Assembly (NCBI GenBank): GCA_016790815.1
Contig: JAEUOG010000020.1
Coordinates: 1-44,713 of the forward strand
DNA: 44,713 nt
Direction of reading: 5' to 3'
From: Dechloromonas sp.
GTDB taxonomy: Bacteria > Pseudomonadota > Gammaproteobacteria > Burkholderiales > Rhodocyclaceae
The first letter of the stretch is position 1; each line of letters begins with the position of its first letter. The position numbers and the translations under genes are program-made. This document shows, piece by piece, positions 8,405 to 18,111 of this stretch. Under the pieces are notes generated by a model. It was not told where the DNA came from and ran no database searches. It was given only the letters and a program-made list of their open reading frames with translations.

Positions 8405-9682
8405 ATGAAGGCCTTGACTCCGGAACAGATGCGCCGTCGCTGGATCGCCATTGGCGTCGTTGCTGTGGCCTATATCCTCTCGTTCTTCCAGCGTTTTGCA
8501 CCAGCCGGCATTGCACCGGATCTGGCTGCCGCCTTCGAGACCTCGGCAGCTTCGCTCGGGGTCTTGGCGGCGACCTATTTTTACGTCTATACGGTCATGC
8601 AGATTCCGACCGGCATCCTCGTCGATACGCTGGGGCCGCGGCGGATTTTGCTACTCGGCGCGCTGGTTGGCAGTGCCGGCAGTTTTCTCTTCGGAATGGC
8701 GCCGACGCTCGACCTGGCGCTGGTTGGGCGGACGCTGATCGGGTTGGGCGTGTCGGTGACCTTTATCGCCATGCTCAAGTTGATTGCCGTGTGGTTCGAA
8801 GAGAACCGCTTCGCCACCATGGTCGGCATCTGCATGCTGATCGGCAACCTCGGCTCCGTACTGGCTGGCGCGCCGCTCTCCGCGGTGGCGCAGGCGACCG
8901 GCTGGCGAGGCGTATTCATCGGCGTCGGCTTCGCGTCGCTGGTGCTTGGCTTTTTGTGTTGGCTGATCGTGCGCGATGCGCCGGAATCTGCCGAGTCGTC
9001 GCCAAAGCCGCGTTTCGACCGGACCGTGGTGTTGTCCAGCCTGCTCTCGGTGGTGAAAAACCGCAACACGTGGCCCGCGGTTCTGGTCAATACCGGGATG
9101 TCCGGCGCCTTTTTTACCTTTGCCGGCCTTTGGGCAACGCCCTATCTGATTCAGGTGCATGGCATGGTGCGTTCGGTGGCGACGACGCATCTGTCGCTTT
9201 GGTTCGGCGGTTTTGCCATAGGTTGCCTGTTCATCGGCGGGCTATCCGATCGGCTGGGTCGCCGCAAACCGGTGCTCATCGCCGTGTCTCACCTGTATGC
9301 CGTTATCTGGCTGGTGCTGCTGTCCTGTATCACCATGCCATTGTCGGTCTCCTATCTGCTGTTTGCCTTGCTGGGGCTCAGTACGGCCGGCTTCAGCCTG
9401 ACCTGGGCCTGTTCCAAGGAGGTCAACCCGCCTCTGTTGTCAGGGATGTCGACCAGTGTTGCCAACATGGGTGGATTTCTCGCGGGCGCCTTGCTGCAGC
9501 CATTGGTTGGCTGGGTGATGGATCTGGGTTGGCGGGGCGAAATGGTCGCTGGCGCGCGCGTCTATGGTGTCGAAGCCTGGCGGTACGGTGTGCTGGTGGT
9601 CGCGATTTGCGCCATTCTGGGTGCAGCGTCGTGCTGGTGGATCAAGGAGACCCGCTGCCGGAACATCTGGCAGGCGTCATGA
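8405..9682 (+). CDS. MFS transporter
   Basis: A 425-residue major facilitator with about 12 predicted membrane helices. The first half has the loop 2-3 signature GILVDTLGPRR and an early SFFQRFAPAGIAPDLA motif, which resembles the anion:cation symporter / GlpT-like branch. The equivalent loop in the second half reads GGLSDRLGRRKP. The ATG at 8405 comes 42 bases after the cytochrome stop, so the two could share a transcript, though no functional link is evident. The substrate cannot be assigned from the sequence; organic acids are the usual cargo of this branch. Confidence 0.85.
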   Translation: MKALTPEQMRRRWIAIGVVAVAYILSFFQRFAPAGIAPDLAAAFETSAASLGVLAATYFYVYTVMQIPTGILVDTLGPRRILLLGALVGSAGSFLFGMAPTLDLALVGRTLIGLGVSVTFIAMLKLIAVWFEENRFATMVGICMLIGNLGSVLAGAPLSAVAQATGWRGVFIGVGFASLVLGFLCWLIVRDAPESAESSPKPRFDRTVVLSSLLSVVKNRNTWPAVLVNTGMSGAFFTFAGLWATPYLIQVHGMVRSVATTHLSLWFGGFAIGCLFIGGLSDRLGRRKPVLIAVSHLYAVIWLVLLSCITMPLSVSYLLFALLGLSTAGFSLTWACSKEVNPPLLSGMSTSVANMGGFLAGALLQPLVGWVMDLGWRGEMVAGARVYGVEAWRYGVLVVAICAILGAASCWWIKETRCRNIWQAS

Positions 9683-9763
9683 TGCCAACTGCACTGTAGA
9701 TAAAACGCAATAAAATCAATGAATCAGAAGGCTGTGGCTTGTGCCGGGATCGTTGATTAGAGT

Positions 9764-10765
9764 ATGCTTATATTTATGAACGCAAACATTTTTCATCCTT
9801 TCGTTTTGAGTCTTTTTTTCGGGTTGACCGTAGCAGTTGCTGCGGAGCCTTTGCCGGTCATCTCCGTCAAGCCGCATGCCGTCGATCTGGCCTTTCCTGC
9901 CGAGTCGCTGGTCGAAGCCGTGCAGCAGGCGACGGTGGGAGCTCAGATCGCCGGCCGTGTCCTTGAGGTCAGGGCCGATGCTGGCCTGTCCGTCAAGAAG
10001 GGCGATGTGCTGATGCGCATTGACGCCCGCGAGGCGGCCGAAGCGGCGCGCGCTGCTGAGGCTCAGTATGCCAACGCCCGGGTCAGCTACGACCGGACGA
10101 AGAGTCTTGTCATGCAGAAATTCATGAGTCCGGCCGCGCTCGACAAGGCCAAAGCCGACCTCGATGCAGCCGCTGCCAATCGTGCTGCCGCCGGCGCCGG
10201 CCAGAGCCACGCAACCATCGTGGCGCCGATGACCGGCATCATCGCCCGTCGCCATGCCGAAATGGGCGACATGGCAACGCCGGGCAAGCCGCTGTTCACG
10301 ATTTACCAGCCGGGCTCCCTTCGCGTCACGGCGAGTATTCCGCAATACCGTCTGAAGGCGATGCGTGATGTCAAAACGGCTCGCGTCGAGTTTCCTGAAC
10401 TCGGCAAATGGGTTGATGCGGTCAAGGTTCAGGTGCTGCCGACGGCTGATGCTGCGACGCACGTTTCGCAGGTGCGCGTGACACTCCCCGACGTGCCGGA
10501 AGCGACGCCAGGCATGTTCGCCCGCGTGCATTTCGTTACCGGCCAGTCCGAAAAGCTGACCGTGCCGGTCAGTGCCGTGCTTCGCCGTGGTGAGGTGGCC
10601 GCTGTTTATGTGCAGACAAGCGATAGCCGCCTGTCGCTGCGTCAGCTGCGTCTCGGCGACGCCGTCGGACAGGGCGAAGTCGAGGTGTTGGCTGGCTTGT
10701 CGGCCGGTGACAAGGTGGTCACTGACCCGGTCAAGGCCAGCATCCAGCTCAAGTCGGCAAACTAG
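9764..10765 (+). CDS. RND efflux periplasmic adaptor subunit (membrane fusion protein)
   Basis: A 333-residue adaptor of the HlyD/MdtA/AcrA class. A signal peptide runs to about residue 27 (TVAVAAEP). It is followed by a lipoyl/barrel-sandwich half (GAQIAGRVLEVRADAGLSVKKGD), a short alpha hairpin (about 88-140), the second lipoyl half (ATIVAPMTGIIARRHAEMGD), a beta-barrel domain, and a membrane-proximal domain (LTVPVSAVLRRGE). It would link the inner-membrane pump encoded just downstream to an outer-membrane channel. ATG 9764 and ATG 9776 are both possible starts; the second gives a tidier signal peptide. The next gene starts 3 bases after its stop. Confidence 0.9.
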   Translation: MLIFMNANIFHPFVLSLFFGLTVAVAAEPLPVISVKPHAVDLAFPAESLVEAVQQATVGAQIAGRVLEVRADAGLSVKKGDVLMRIDAREAAEAARAAEAQYANARVSYDRTKSLVMQKFMSPAALDKAKADLDAAAANRAAAGAGQSHATIVAPMTGIIARRHAEMGDMATPGKPLFTIYQPGSLRVTASIPQYRLKAMRDVKTARVEFPELGKWVDAVKVQVLPTADAATHVSQVRVTLPDVPEATPGMFARVHFVTGQSEKLTVPVSAVLRRGEVAAVYVQTSDSRLSLRQLRLGDAVGQGEVEVLAGLSAGDKVVTDPVKASIQLKSAN

Positions 10766-10768
10766 GCC

Positions 10769-13700
10769 ATGAGCAGCGAGAAGACTACGCTCGGCACGAA
10801 CCTTGGTGTCTCCGGGCGCATAGCCGCCGCCTTCCAGAACTCGCGAATGACGCCGTTGCTGGCTTTGGTCGCATTCCTGATGGGCCTGTTCGCCACGCTC
10901 GTCACGCCGCGCGAGGAGGAGCCTCAGATCGACGTGACCATGGCCGATGTGATGGTCGCCTTCCCTGGCGCCTCGGCCAAGGATGTCGAAAATCTGGTGG
11001 CCCGCCCCGGCGAACAAGTGCTGTCGCGCCTGCATGGCGTCGAGCATGTTTACTCGGCTTCACGCCCCGGAATGGCGGTGATCACCGTGCAATTCGACGT
11101 CGGCGTCAAATACAACGACGCGGTAGTCCGCCTCTACGACACCGTGCATTCGAACCGTGACTGGCTGCCGCCCAATCTTGGCGTTGCCGAGCCGGTCATC
11201 AAGCCACGCGGCATCGATGATGTGCCGATTGTCGGTCTGACTTTCTGGACCAAAGACCCGGCGCGTTCCGCCTTTGATTTGCAGCAGGTAGCGCGCGCCG
11301 TCGAGATCGAACTCAAACGCATCAAGGGCACGCGCGACATCTCGACCATCGGCGGCCCCGATCACGCCATCCGCGTGCTCATGGATGCCGAGCGGATGAA
11401 TGCCTACGCTGTCACGCCGCAGGATATCGCCGGCGCCCTCAAAGTCTCGAATGCCCTGCAATCCACAGGAAGCCTGACCGCCGGAAACCGCGAAGTGCTG
11501 GTGCAGACTGGCACCTACCTCGAATCGTCCGCCGATGTTAAGCAACTGGTCATTGCCGTGCGCGGCGAGCCTGGCGCACGCAAGCCGGTGTACATGAGCG
11601 ATGTGGCCACCGTTGAGGATGGTCCGGACCAGCCGAAGCGATACGCCTGGTTTGGCAACAGGGATGGCGAGTTTCCGGCTGTCACGATGCAGATCTCCAA
11701 GCAGCCGGGCGTCAATGCGGCCGATGTGGCGACTGCTGCGGTCAACCGGATAAACGACCTGAAAAACACGGTCATTCCCGATGGTATCGAGGTCACCGTG
11801 ACGCGCAACTACGGCGAGACTGCGACCGAGAAGGCCCAGAAGCTGATCGGCAAGCTGATCTTTGCGACGGCCTTTGTTGTGCTGCTTGTTTTCTTCGCAC
11901 TGGGCAAGCGCGAAGCAGTGATCGTCGGCATCGCGGTGACGCTGACCCTTGCCGCGACGCTGTTCGCCTCCTGGGCCTGGGGCTTCACGCTCAACCGCGT
12001 GTCGTTGTTCGCCCTGATATTTTCCATCGGCATTCTGGTCGACGACGCCATTGTGGTCGTCGAGAACATCCATCGCTGGCAAGGGCTATACCCCGAAAAA
12101 GGCCTGCTCGACATCATCCCGCCGGCCGTCGATGAAGTCGGCGGCCCGACCATCCTGGCCACCCTGACGGTCATCGCGGCGCTGCTCCCGATGGCCTTCG
12201 TGACCGGCCTGATGGGGCCGTACATGAGCCCGATCCCGATCAACTCGTCGATGGGCATGGCCATTTCGCTGGCTGTTGCCTTTGTCGTCACGCCCTGGCT
12301 GGCGCTGAGAATGATGAAGTCGCATGGCAATGCCCAGGGGGCGCATCAACCGTCGAAGCTCGACGCCCGCCTCGACGGCACTTTCCGCAAGCTGCTGACG
12401 CCGTTCCTTGATCCAATTCAGGGTGGGGCGGCGCGTATCAAGCTGGCCATCGCCGTTGTCCTCCTCATTCTCGGCTCGGTATCGCTGGCCTACTTCCAAC
12501 TCGTGGTCCTCAAGATGTTGCCTTTCGACAACAAGAGCGAGTTCCAGATCATCCTCGACATGCCGGTCGGTACGCCGGTCGAAGAGACCGCTCGCGTGCT
12601 GCATGAAATCGGCGCCGAACTGGCGCTGGAAAAGGACGTGACCAACTACCAAGCCTACGCCGGAACGGCCAGTCCGATCAATTTCAACGGCCTGGTCCGC
12701 CAGTACTACTTGCGCGCGGCGCCGGAGCGGGGCGACATTCAGGTTAATCTGGCCGACAAGCAGCACCGGACTCGGCAGAGCCATGAAATAGCGGTTTCGC
12801 TACGCGACCGCATCGAGGCCATCGGCAAATTCAACGGCGGCGTCGCCAAGGTCGTCGAAGTGCCGCCGGGGCCGCCTGTCATGTCGCCCATCGTTGCCGA
12901 AATCTACGGTCCCGACATGAAGGGCCAGATGAGCGTCGGCAAGCAGGTGCGCAAGGTATTCGCGGAAACGAAGGACATAGTTGCGGTCGACGACTATATC
13001 GAGGCCGATTCGCGCAAGGTCGTCCTGCATGTGCTGCAAAGCAAGGCGGCGCAACTGGGCGTCGTGCAGAGCGACATCGTCGAAGTGGTCGGCATGGGGC
13101 TGGCCGGGCAGGATGTGACGCCAGCGCGCAATACCGAATCCAAATTCGAAATTCCCGTTCGCGTCACGCTGCCAGCCGAGAAGCAGTCCAGTCTCGATGC
13201 TCTGCTGAAACTGCGCGTTCGCTCGCGGGACGGCCATCTGGTCCCGGTGTCCGAACTGGTTGAGGTGCGCGATTCGGCCCGCGAAAAAGCCATCTATCAC
13301 AAGGATTTATTGCCCGTTGTGTATGTCGTCGGCGACATGGGTGGCAAGCTCGATTCGCCCCTCTACGGCATGTTCGACATCCGCAGCAAGATCAACGGGA
13401 TGGAACTCAAGGAGGGCGGCACCCTCGGCGAATGGTTCATTCGCCAGCCGAACGATCCCTATGCCGGCTACAGCGTCAAATGGGATGGCGAATGGAAGGT
13501 GACCTACGAAACCTTCCGCGACATGGGCATCGCCTACGGTGTCGGCCTGATCCTCATTTACCTGCTGGTCGTCGCCCACTTCGGCAGCTACCTCGTGCCG
13601 CTCATCATCATGGCGCCGATCCCGCTGACCATCATCGGCGTCATGCCCGGCCATGCGCTGTTCGGCTCGCAATTCACGGCCACCTCGATGATCGGCATGA

Positions 13701-13999
13701 TCGCCCTGGCCGGCATCATCGTCCGCAACTCCATCCTGCTCGTCGATTTCATCAAACAGCAGGTGGCAACCGGCATGCCTTTCCGTGAGGCGGTCATCCA
13801 GTCGGCAGCGGTGCGCGCCAAACCCATCGCCCTGACTGCGCTGGCAGCCATGCTCGGCGCCATGTTCATCCTCGACGACCCGATCTTCAACGGTCTGGCG
13901 CTGGCCCTGATCTTCGGCATCATGGTGTCCACCCTGCTCACCCTCGTCGTCATTCCCGTCCTTTACTTCGCAGCTTTCCGCAAGGAGCATCAATCATGA
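10769..13999 (+). CDS. RND efflux transporter permease subunit
   Basis: A 1076-residue inner-membrane pump with the AcrB/MexB plan: TM1 followed by a large periplasmic loop, TM2-6, TM7, a second periplasmic loop and TM8-12. The proton-relay aspartates are present as D425-D426 in GILVDDAIVVVENI (TM4). The N-terminus continues into PREEEPQIDVTMADVMVAFPG, typical of a branch of HAE/heavy-metal-like pumps often found in Proteobacteria without a dedicated TolC. Length is normal for the family. It forms an operon with the adaptor upstream and the DUF2892 gene downstream (ATGA overlap). Substrate is unpredictable; drugs, solvents or organic acids are all possible. Confidence 0.93.
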   Translation: MSSEKTTLGTNLGVSGRIAAAFQNSRMTPLLALVAFLMGLFATLVTPREEEPQIDVTMADVMVAFPGASAKDVENLVARPGEQVLSRLHGVEHVYSASRPGMAVITVQFDVGVKYNDAVVRLYDTVHSNRDWLPPNLGVAEPVIKPRGIDDVPIVGLTFWTKDPARSAFDLQQVARAVEIELKRIKGTRDISTIGGPDHAIRVLMDAERMNAYAVTPQDIAGALKVSNALQSTGSLTAGNREVLVQTGTYLESSADVKQLVIAVRGEPGARKPVYMSDVATVEDGPDQPKRYAWFGNRDGEFPAVTMQISKQPGVNAADVATAAVNRINDLKNTVIPDGIEVTVTRNYGETATEKAQKLIGKLIFATAFVVLLVFFALGKREAVIVGIAVTLTLAATLFASWAWGFTLNRVSLFALIFSIGILVDDAIVVVENIHRWQGLYPEKGLLDIIPPAVDEVGGPTILATLTVIAALLPMAFVTGLMGPYMSPIPINSSMGMAISLAVAFVVTPWLALRMMKSHGNAQGAHQPSKLDARLDGTFRKLLTPFLDPIQGGAARIKLAIAVVLLILGSVSLAYFQLVVLKMLPFDNKSEFQIILDMPVGTPVEETARVLHEIGAELALEKDVTNYQAYAGTASPINFNGLVRQYYLRAAPERGDIQVNLADKQHRTRQSHEIAVSLRDRIEAIGKFNGGVAKVVEVPPGPPVMSPIVAEIYGPDMKGQMSVGKQVRKVFAETKDIVAVDDYIEADSRKVVLHVLQSKAAQLGVVQSDIVEVVGMGLAGQDVTPARNTESKFEIPVRVTLPAEKQSSLDALLKLRVRSRDGHLVPVSELVEVRDSAREKAIYHKDLLPVVYVVGDMGGKLDSPLYGMFDIRSKINGMELKEGGTLGEWFIRQPNDPYAGYSVKWDGEWKVTYETFRDMGIAYGVGLILIYLLVVAHFGSYLVPLIIMAPIPLTIIGVMPGHALFGSQFTATSMIGMIALAGIIVRNSILLVDFIKQQVATGMPFREAVIQSAAVRAKPIALTALAAMLGAMFILDDPIFNGLALALIFGIMVSTLLTLVVIPVLYFAAFRKEHQS

Positions 14000-14220
14000 C
14001 TATCGAACGCGTCATCCGCATCATGGCCGGTTTTTTCGTCCTGCTATCCCTTGCCCTCGGTTACCAGGGCAGCCCGATCTTCGTCTCGGAGTGGTTCCTC
14101 GCCTTTACGGCGTTTGTTGGCCTCAATTTGCTGCAAAGTGGCTTCACCGGCTTTTGTCCGCCCGAAAAACTGCTGGCCAGAATGGGCATGAAGCGCAGCA
14201 ACGGGAGCTGCGGGAGCTGA
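13996..14220 (+). CDS. DUF2892-like small inner membrane protein
   Basis: A 74-residue protein beginning MTIERVIRIMAGFFVLLSLALG, with two predicted membrane helices (about 8-24 and 32-50) and the CPPEKLLARMGM ending seen in YgaP-like DUF2892 proteins. Such proteins often accompany rhodanese or transport genes. Here the ATG overlaps the RND pump stop as ATGA, so it is the third gene of the efflux operon. A function in pump assembly or stability is possible but only inferred from position. Confidence 0.82.
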   Translation: MTIERVIRIMAGFFVLLSLALGYQGSPIFVSEWFLAFTAFVGLNLLQSGFTGFCPPEKLLARMGMKRSNGSCGS

Positions 14221-14250
14221 GTTTGGCAGTGAAAATGCGCTGCTCGATCA

Positions 14251-14275
14251 GTGACTAAGCTTGAGTCACGCGTTT
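14251..14275 (+). terminator. Rho-independent terminator of the efflux operon
   Basis: GTGACT (14251-14256) and AGTCAC (14264-14269) pair around a 7-base loop, and the stem is followed by GCG and a run of five T. It lies 30 bases after the stop of the DUF2892 gene and before the GGDEF-EAL gene, so it should end the adaptor-pump transcript. Confidence 0.65.
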
Positions 14276-14383
14276 TTGAATATGAAGTTTGAGTTTGACG
14301 TGATTCTGCTTTAAAAAAACTTCGAGACACATTGTTTTATTGGGGTAAACTGCCTTGAATATAACCAAAGGCGTAGTCTACCT

Positions 14384-16330
14384 GTGCAGCACATTCCGGC
14401 ATTTGCCGGCCGAAAACTCGTAATGTTTGCCTGCGCGGCAATTCTCCTGATCTGGGCCATCCTTGGCCTCGATTGGTGGTCGATAAACCGACAGTATTCG
14501 GGAAATCTGGACGGATCTTCCGATGATTTCATGGGCGTTCCCACGCCATCGTGGGGTTTTCTGCTCTTTGCGATCGGCCTCGTTGCCACCCTCCTGATTA
14601 TCGAAGGTTGCCGCTTGTTATTTGGTGTGCGCGACCAGGCGAACCAGCAGTTTGCCTTGCAGCGGCAGATGATCGACCACGCCTCCGAGGCGATGATCCT
14701 GACCGATGCTGCGCAAAGGATACTGTCGGTCAATGCTGCTTTTGAGCAGATCACCGGATACAACGCAGCCGAGGTTCTCGGCCTGACGCCGACACGTCTC
14801 AGCGCCGGCCATCAAGGCCTGAACTATCACCGCATCATCTGGGACTTCGTCGCGGAGAACGGCTACTGGAATGGCGAGGTCTGGGATCGGCGCAAGGATG
14901 GGAGCCTCTATCCGAAGCAGATGCGCATCACGGCGATCCGCGACGAGACCGGGGCGGCCTCGCATTTCGTGGCCACCTTTGCGGATATCAGCGAAGCCAA
15001 GGCGCAAGCGGAACGCTTCGATTACCTCGCGCATCACGATCAGTTGACCAATTTGCCGAACCGCCTGGCACTCGATGCCCATCTCGCCGGTCTGCTTGAC
15101 GGCGCCGTTCCCGGCATCAACCGTCTGGCGCTGCTGATCATCGACCTCGACAATTTCAAGACGGTCAACGATTCGCTGGGGCATCATGCAGGTGACAGGC
15201 TGCTGGCTGAGTTGGCTCAACGCATGGGGGCGGAAATGGATCGCTCGACGCGACTCTTTCGCCTGGGCGGCGACGAATTCGTCGTCGTCATCAACCAGCT
15301 TGATCGTGACGATAGGATCGTCGGGTTGCTGAATCGTCTGGTGATGGTCATTGGCCAGCCCTGCGACATCGACGGACATTTGCTGCACAACACGTCATCG
15401 ATCGGCGTCAGTCTCTATCCCGAACATGGTCGGGACGGCCTCACGCTGATCCGCAACGCCGACGCGGCGATGTACGCCGCCAAGGCGGCGGGGCGCCACA
15501 ACTACAAGTTCTTTGCCGAATCGATGAACGCAGCAGCCAACAAGCGTTTGCATCTGGAGAGCGAGTTGTGGCGGGCGTTGGCCGAAAACCAGCTGGTCTT
15601 GCATTATCAGCCGCAGATCGACCTGCTGAGTGGCAAGGTGGTGGGGGTCGAGGCGCTCGTGCGCTGGGCACACCCTGTCCGCGGCATGATTGCGCCGGCC
15701 GACTTCATTCCCGTTGCCGAAGAGTGCGGGCTTATCCAGCAGCTCGGGCACTGGGTATTGCTGACAGCCTGTCGGCAGGTCCGTAGCTGGCTGGATACGG
15801 GCATCGACATGGGTGAAATGGCGGTCAACATTTCGGCACATCAGTTCCGCCAGCCGGATTTCGTACAGACAGTGCGGGGGATACTGGCCGAAACGGGCCT
15901 GCCGGCCAATCGTCTGGAACTGGAGATCACCGAAAGTACGGTCATGCACGGGGTCGATGCCGCCATCCAGACGCTTGCCCAGCTCAAGGCCATGGGTGTT
16001 CGTCTGGCCATCGACGATTTCGGTACCGGCTACTCGTCTTTGTCCTACCTGCGTCGCTTCCCGCTTGACCGCCTGAAGATCGACCGCTCTTTCCTGGCTG
16101 ATGTGGATACCGATCCCGAGGCCGCTTCGCTGGTCACATCCATTGTCATGCTCGGCCGTTCACTTGGCTTGCAACTGGTGGCCGAGGGCGTCGAAAGCTT
16201 TGCCCAGGCGGAGTTCCTGCGCACGCTGGAGTGCGAGCGCGTTCAGGGCTTCCATTTCTTCGAGCCGGTGTCAGCCGATGAAGTCATCGGTTTCGGTCGC
16301 TGCGCTGACTACGTGCCCCTGCCTGCCTGA
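14384..16330 (+). CDS. Membrane PAS-GGDEF-EAL protein (c-di-GMP turnover)
   Basis: A 648-residue sensor. TM helices at about 11-30 and 57-78 bracket a short periplasmic loop. A PAS domain (about 90-205) follows, with NAAFEQITGYNAAEVLG and a PAC-like end. The diguanylate cyclase domain (about 215-375) keeps the full GGDEF motif at 295-299. The phosphodiesterase domain (about 385-640) keeps E423-A-L, DDFGTGYSSL and the catalytic-loop KIDRSF. Both active sites look intact, so it could make and break c-di-GMP; in such proteins one activity usually dominates. The start is a GTG at 14384 with a modest AAAGG upstream; ATG 14423 is an alternative but would cut into TM1. It stands alone, between two operons. 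Confidence 0.9.
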   Translation: MQHIPAFAGRKLVMFACAAILLIWAILGLDWWSINRQYSGNLDGSSDDFMGVPTPSWGFLLFAIGLVATLLIIEGCRLLFGVRDQANQQFALQRQMIDHASEAMILTDAAQRILSVNAAFEQITGYNAAEVLGLTPTRLSAGHQGLNYHRIIWDFVAENGYWNGEVWDRRKDGSLYPKQMRITAIRDETGAASHFVATFADISEAKAQAERFDYLAHHDQLTNLPNRLALDAHLAGLLDGAVPGINRLALLIIDLDNFKTVNDSLGHHAGDRLLAELAQRMGAEMDRSTRLFRLGGDEFVVVINQLDRDDRIVGLLNRLVMVIGQPCDIDGHLLHNTSSIGVSLYPEHGRDGLTLIRNADAAMYAAKAAGRHNYKFFAESMNAAANKRLHLESELWRALAENQLVLHYQPQIDLLSGKVVGVEALVRWAHPVRGMIAPADFIPVAEECGLIQQLGHWVLLTACRQVRSWLDTGIDMGEMAVNISAHQFRQPDFVQTVRGILAETGLPANRLELEITESTVMHGVDAAIQTLAQLKAMGVRLAIDDFGTGYSSLSYLRRFPLDRLKIDRSFLADVDTDPEAASLVTSIVMLGRSLGLQLVAEGVESFAQAEFLRTLECERVQGFHFFEPVSADEVIGFGRCADYVPLPA

Positions 16331-16393
16331 TCCGGCTTGTGACCGACTGGCCTTGGGGCCTAAAATTCGAGCCATAACGACACGGAGTTGAGC

Positions 16394-17260
16394 ATGAAAA
16401 TTGGATTTATCGGCCTCGGCATCATGGGGCGCCCGATGGCGCTCAACCTCATCAAAGGTGGCCATGCCGTCACCGTCTGGGCGCGTCGCGCCGAATCCAT
16501 GCAGCCGCTGCTCGACGCCGGCGCCAAAGGCGCCGCCAGCCCGGCCGAAGCCGCCCGCGGCAACGAACTGGTTATTTCGATGGTGGCCGACGCGCCTGAC
16601 GTCGCCGAAGTCATGCGCGGTGTTGCGAGCGTCGGGCAGCCGGGGCTGGTTGCCGTCGATATGAGCACCATCGCGCCGGCTGCGGCGCGGAAAATCGGCG
16701 AAGAGCTGGCACTGGCCGGTGTCGATTTTGTCGATGCGCCGGTGTCCGGTGGCGAGGTTGGCGCCATAGCCGGCACCCTCTCGATCATGGCTGGCGGTTC
16801 CGAAGCGGCGTTTGCCAAGGCCAAGGCGGCTTTCGAATGCATGGGAAAGAACATCGTGCACGTTGGCGCCAGCGGGGCCGGGCAGGTCGCCAAGGCGGCC
16901 AACCAGATCGTGACTGGCATGGGCGTGCTGGCGGTGGCCGAGGCCTTTGCTTTTGCGGCCAAAAACGGTGTTGACCGCAGCAAGGTGCGCGAAGCGCTGC
17001 TCGGTGGCTTCGCTTACTCGAAGATCCTCGAAAACCACGGTCAACGCATGCTCGACCGCAATTTCAAGCCGGGCTTCAAAAGCTGGATGCACGAAAAGGA
17101 TTTGAACATCGTCATGCAGACGGCCCACGAACTCGGCCTTTGCCTGCCCGGTTCGGCGGCGACGGCGCAGATGTTCAGCGCCATGGTGGGCTCCGGCATG
17201 GGCGAAGATGATTCGATCGCCGTCCTCAAATTGCTCGAGCGGTTGTCGGGGCAGGAATGA
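16394..17260 (+). CDS. glxR: 2-hydroxy-3-oxopropionate reductase (tartronate semialdehyde reductase) type dehydrogenase
   Basis: A 288-residue beta-hydroxyacid dehydrogenase. The N-terminal Rossmann fold begins MKIGFIGLGIMGRPMA (GxGxMG, NAD(P)H binding). The substrate loop reads DAPVSGGEVGA (114-124), and the catalytic lysine is K167 in GAGQVAKAANQ with N170. These are the hallmarks of GarR/GlxR, which reduce tartronate semialdehyde to D-glycerate; related 3-hydroxyisobutyrate dehydrogenases look similar, so specificity is inferred. Glycolate/glyoxylate genes (hyi, glycerate kinase, glcD) lie 24 kb downstream in the same window, which favours the glyoxylate role. The ATG at 16394 has GGAG six bases upstream. 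It overlaps a close paralogue as ATGA. Confidence 0.85.
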   Translation: MKIGFIGLGIMGRPMALNLIKGGHAVTVWARRAESMQPLLDAGAKGAASPAEAARGNELVISMVADAPDVAEVMRGVASVGQPGLVAVDMSTIAPAAARKIGEELALAGVDFVDAPVSGGEVGAIAGTLSIMAGGSEAAFAKAKAAFECMGKNIVHVGASGAGQVAKAANQIVTGMGVLAVAEAFAFAAKNGVDRSKVREALLGGFAYSKILENHGQRMLDRNFKPGFKSWMHEKDLNIVMQTAHELGLCLPGSAATAQMFSAMVGSGMGEDDSIAVLKLLERLSGQE

Positions 17261-18111
17261 AAGTTGGGTTCATCGGCCTCGGTGCCATGGGGCGCCCGAT
17301 GGCGCTGCATCTGCAACAGGCTGGCCATGAACTGGCCGTCTGGGCGCGTCGCCCGGAAAGCATTGGTGATCTACCGGCAAGCATCTGCGCTACGCCGGCC
17401 GAATTGGGGCGTTGCTGCGACGTGGTGTTCACGGTGATCACCTCGAGCGCCGACGTCGAAGGCGTTGCGCTCGGCAAAGATGGCCTGGTCGAGGGCTTGG
17501 CGCCCGGTTCGGTGCTGGTCGATTGCTCGACCATCGCGCCCGATGCGGCGCGGCATATCGCTGAGAAGCTCGGCGAAAAAGGCATTCATTTTCTTGATGC
17601 GCCCGTTTCAGGCGGTGAGCAGGGGGCAATCGACGCCACGCTGGCCATCATGGCCGGTGGCGATGCGGCGGTGCTCGATCGCGTGCGGCCGCTGCTCGAC
17701 TGTCTGGGCAAGCGTATCGTTCATGTCGGCCCGAATGGCGCAGGGCAGGTGGCCAAGGCCTGCAACCAGATGATCATGGTGGCCGCCATTCAGGCTGCGG
17801 CCGAGGCCATGCGTCTGGCTGCCGCGGCAGGTGTCGATTGTGGCAAGGTGCGGCAGGCGCTGGCCGGCGGTTCGGCCGCTTCGCGCGTGCTCGATGTCAT
17901 GGGCGAACGCATGGTTCGCCGCGATTTTTCGGCGGGCATAGAGGCCCGCTTGCATCACAAGGATTTCGGGTTGGTCCTCGAAGCGGCTCGCCAGAGCGGG
18001 GTTGCTGTGCCGCTGGCTGCCGTTGTGGCGCAGCAACTAAATGCGCTCACGGCGCAAGGTTGGGGGCGGGACGATACCTCATCGTTGCTGCGTGTCCTGG
18101 AGTTGGCATGA
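17257..18111 (+). CDS. NAD(P)-dependent beta-hydroxyacid dehydrogenase, tandem paralogue of the preceding gene
   Basis: A 284-residue protein with the same plan as its neighbour: MKVGFIGLGAMGRPMA, DAPVSGGEQGA, catalytic K167 in GAGQVAKACNQ. The shared blocks fall at identical residue numbers, so the pair arose by tandem duplication, but many positions in between differ, so the copies are old or have diverged in substrate. Candidates are tartronate semialdehyde, 3-hydroxyisobutyrate or related 3-hydroxy acids; the sequence does not decide. It overlaps the upstream gene (ATGA) and the downstream PilZ gene (ATGA). Confidence 0.83.
   Translation: MKVGFIGLGAMGRPMALHLQQAGHELAVWARRPESIGDLPASICATPAELGRCCDVVFTVITSSADVEGVALGKDGLVEGLAPGSVLVDCSTIAPDAARHIAEKLGEKGIHFLDAPVSGGEQGAIDATLAIMAGGDAAVLDRVRPLLDCLGKRIVHVGPNGAGQVAKACNQMIMVAAIQAAAEAMRLAAAAGVDCGKVRQALAGGSAASRVLDVMGERMVRRDFSAGIEARLHHKDFGLVLEAARQSGVAVPLAAVVAQQLNALTAQGWGRDDTSSLLRVLELA

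Noticed and set aside
9716-11047. Minus-strand open frame of 443 codons across the efflux adaptor and pump genes
   Set aside because: It spans two real genes on the other strand and has no recognisable motif or signal.
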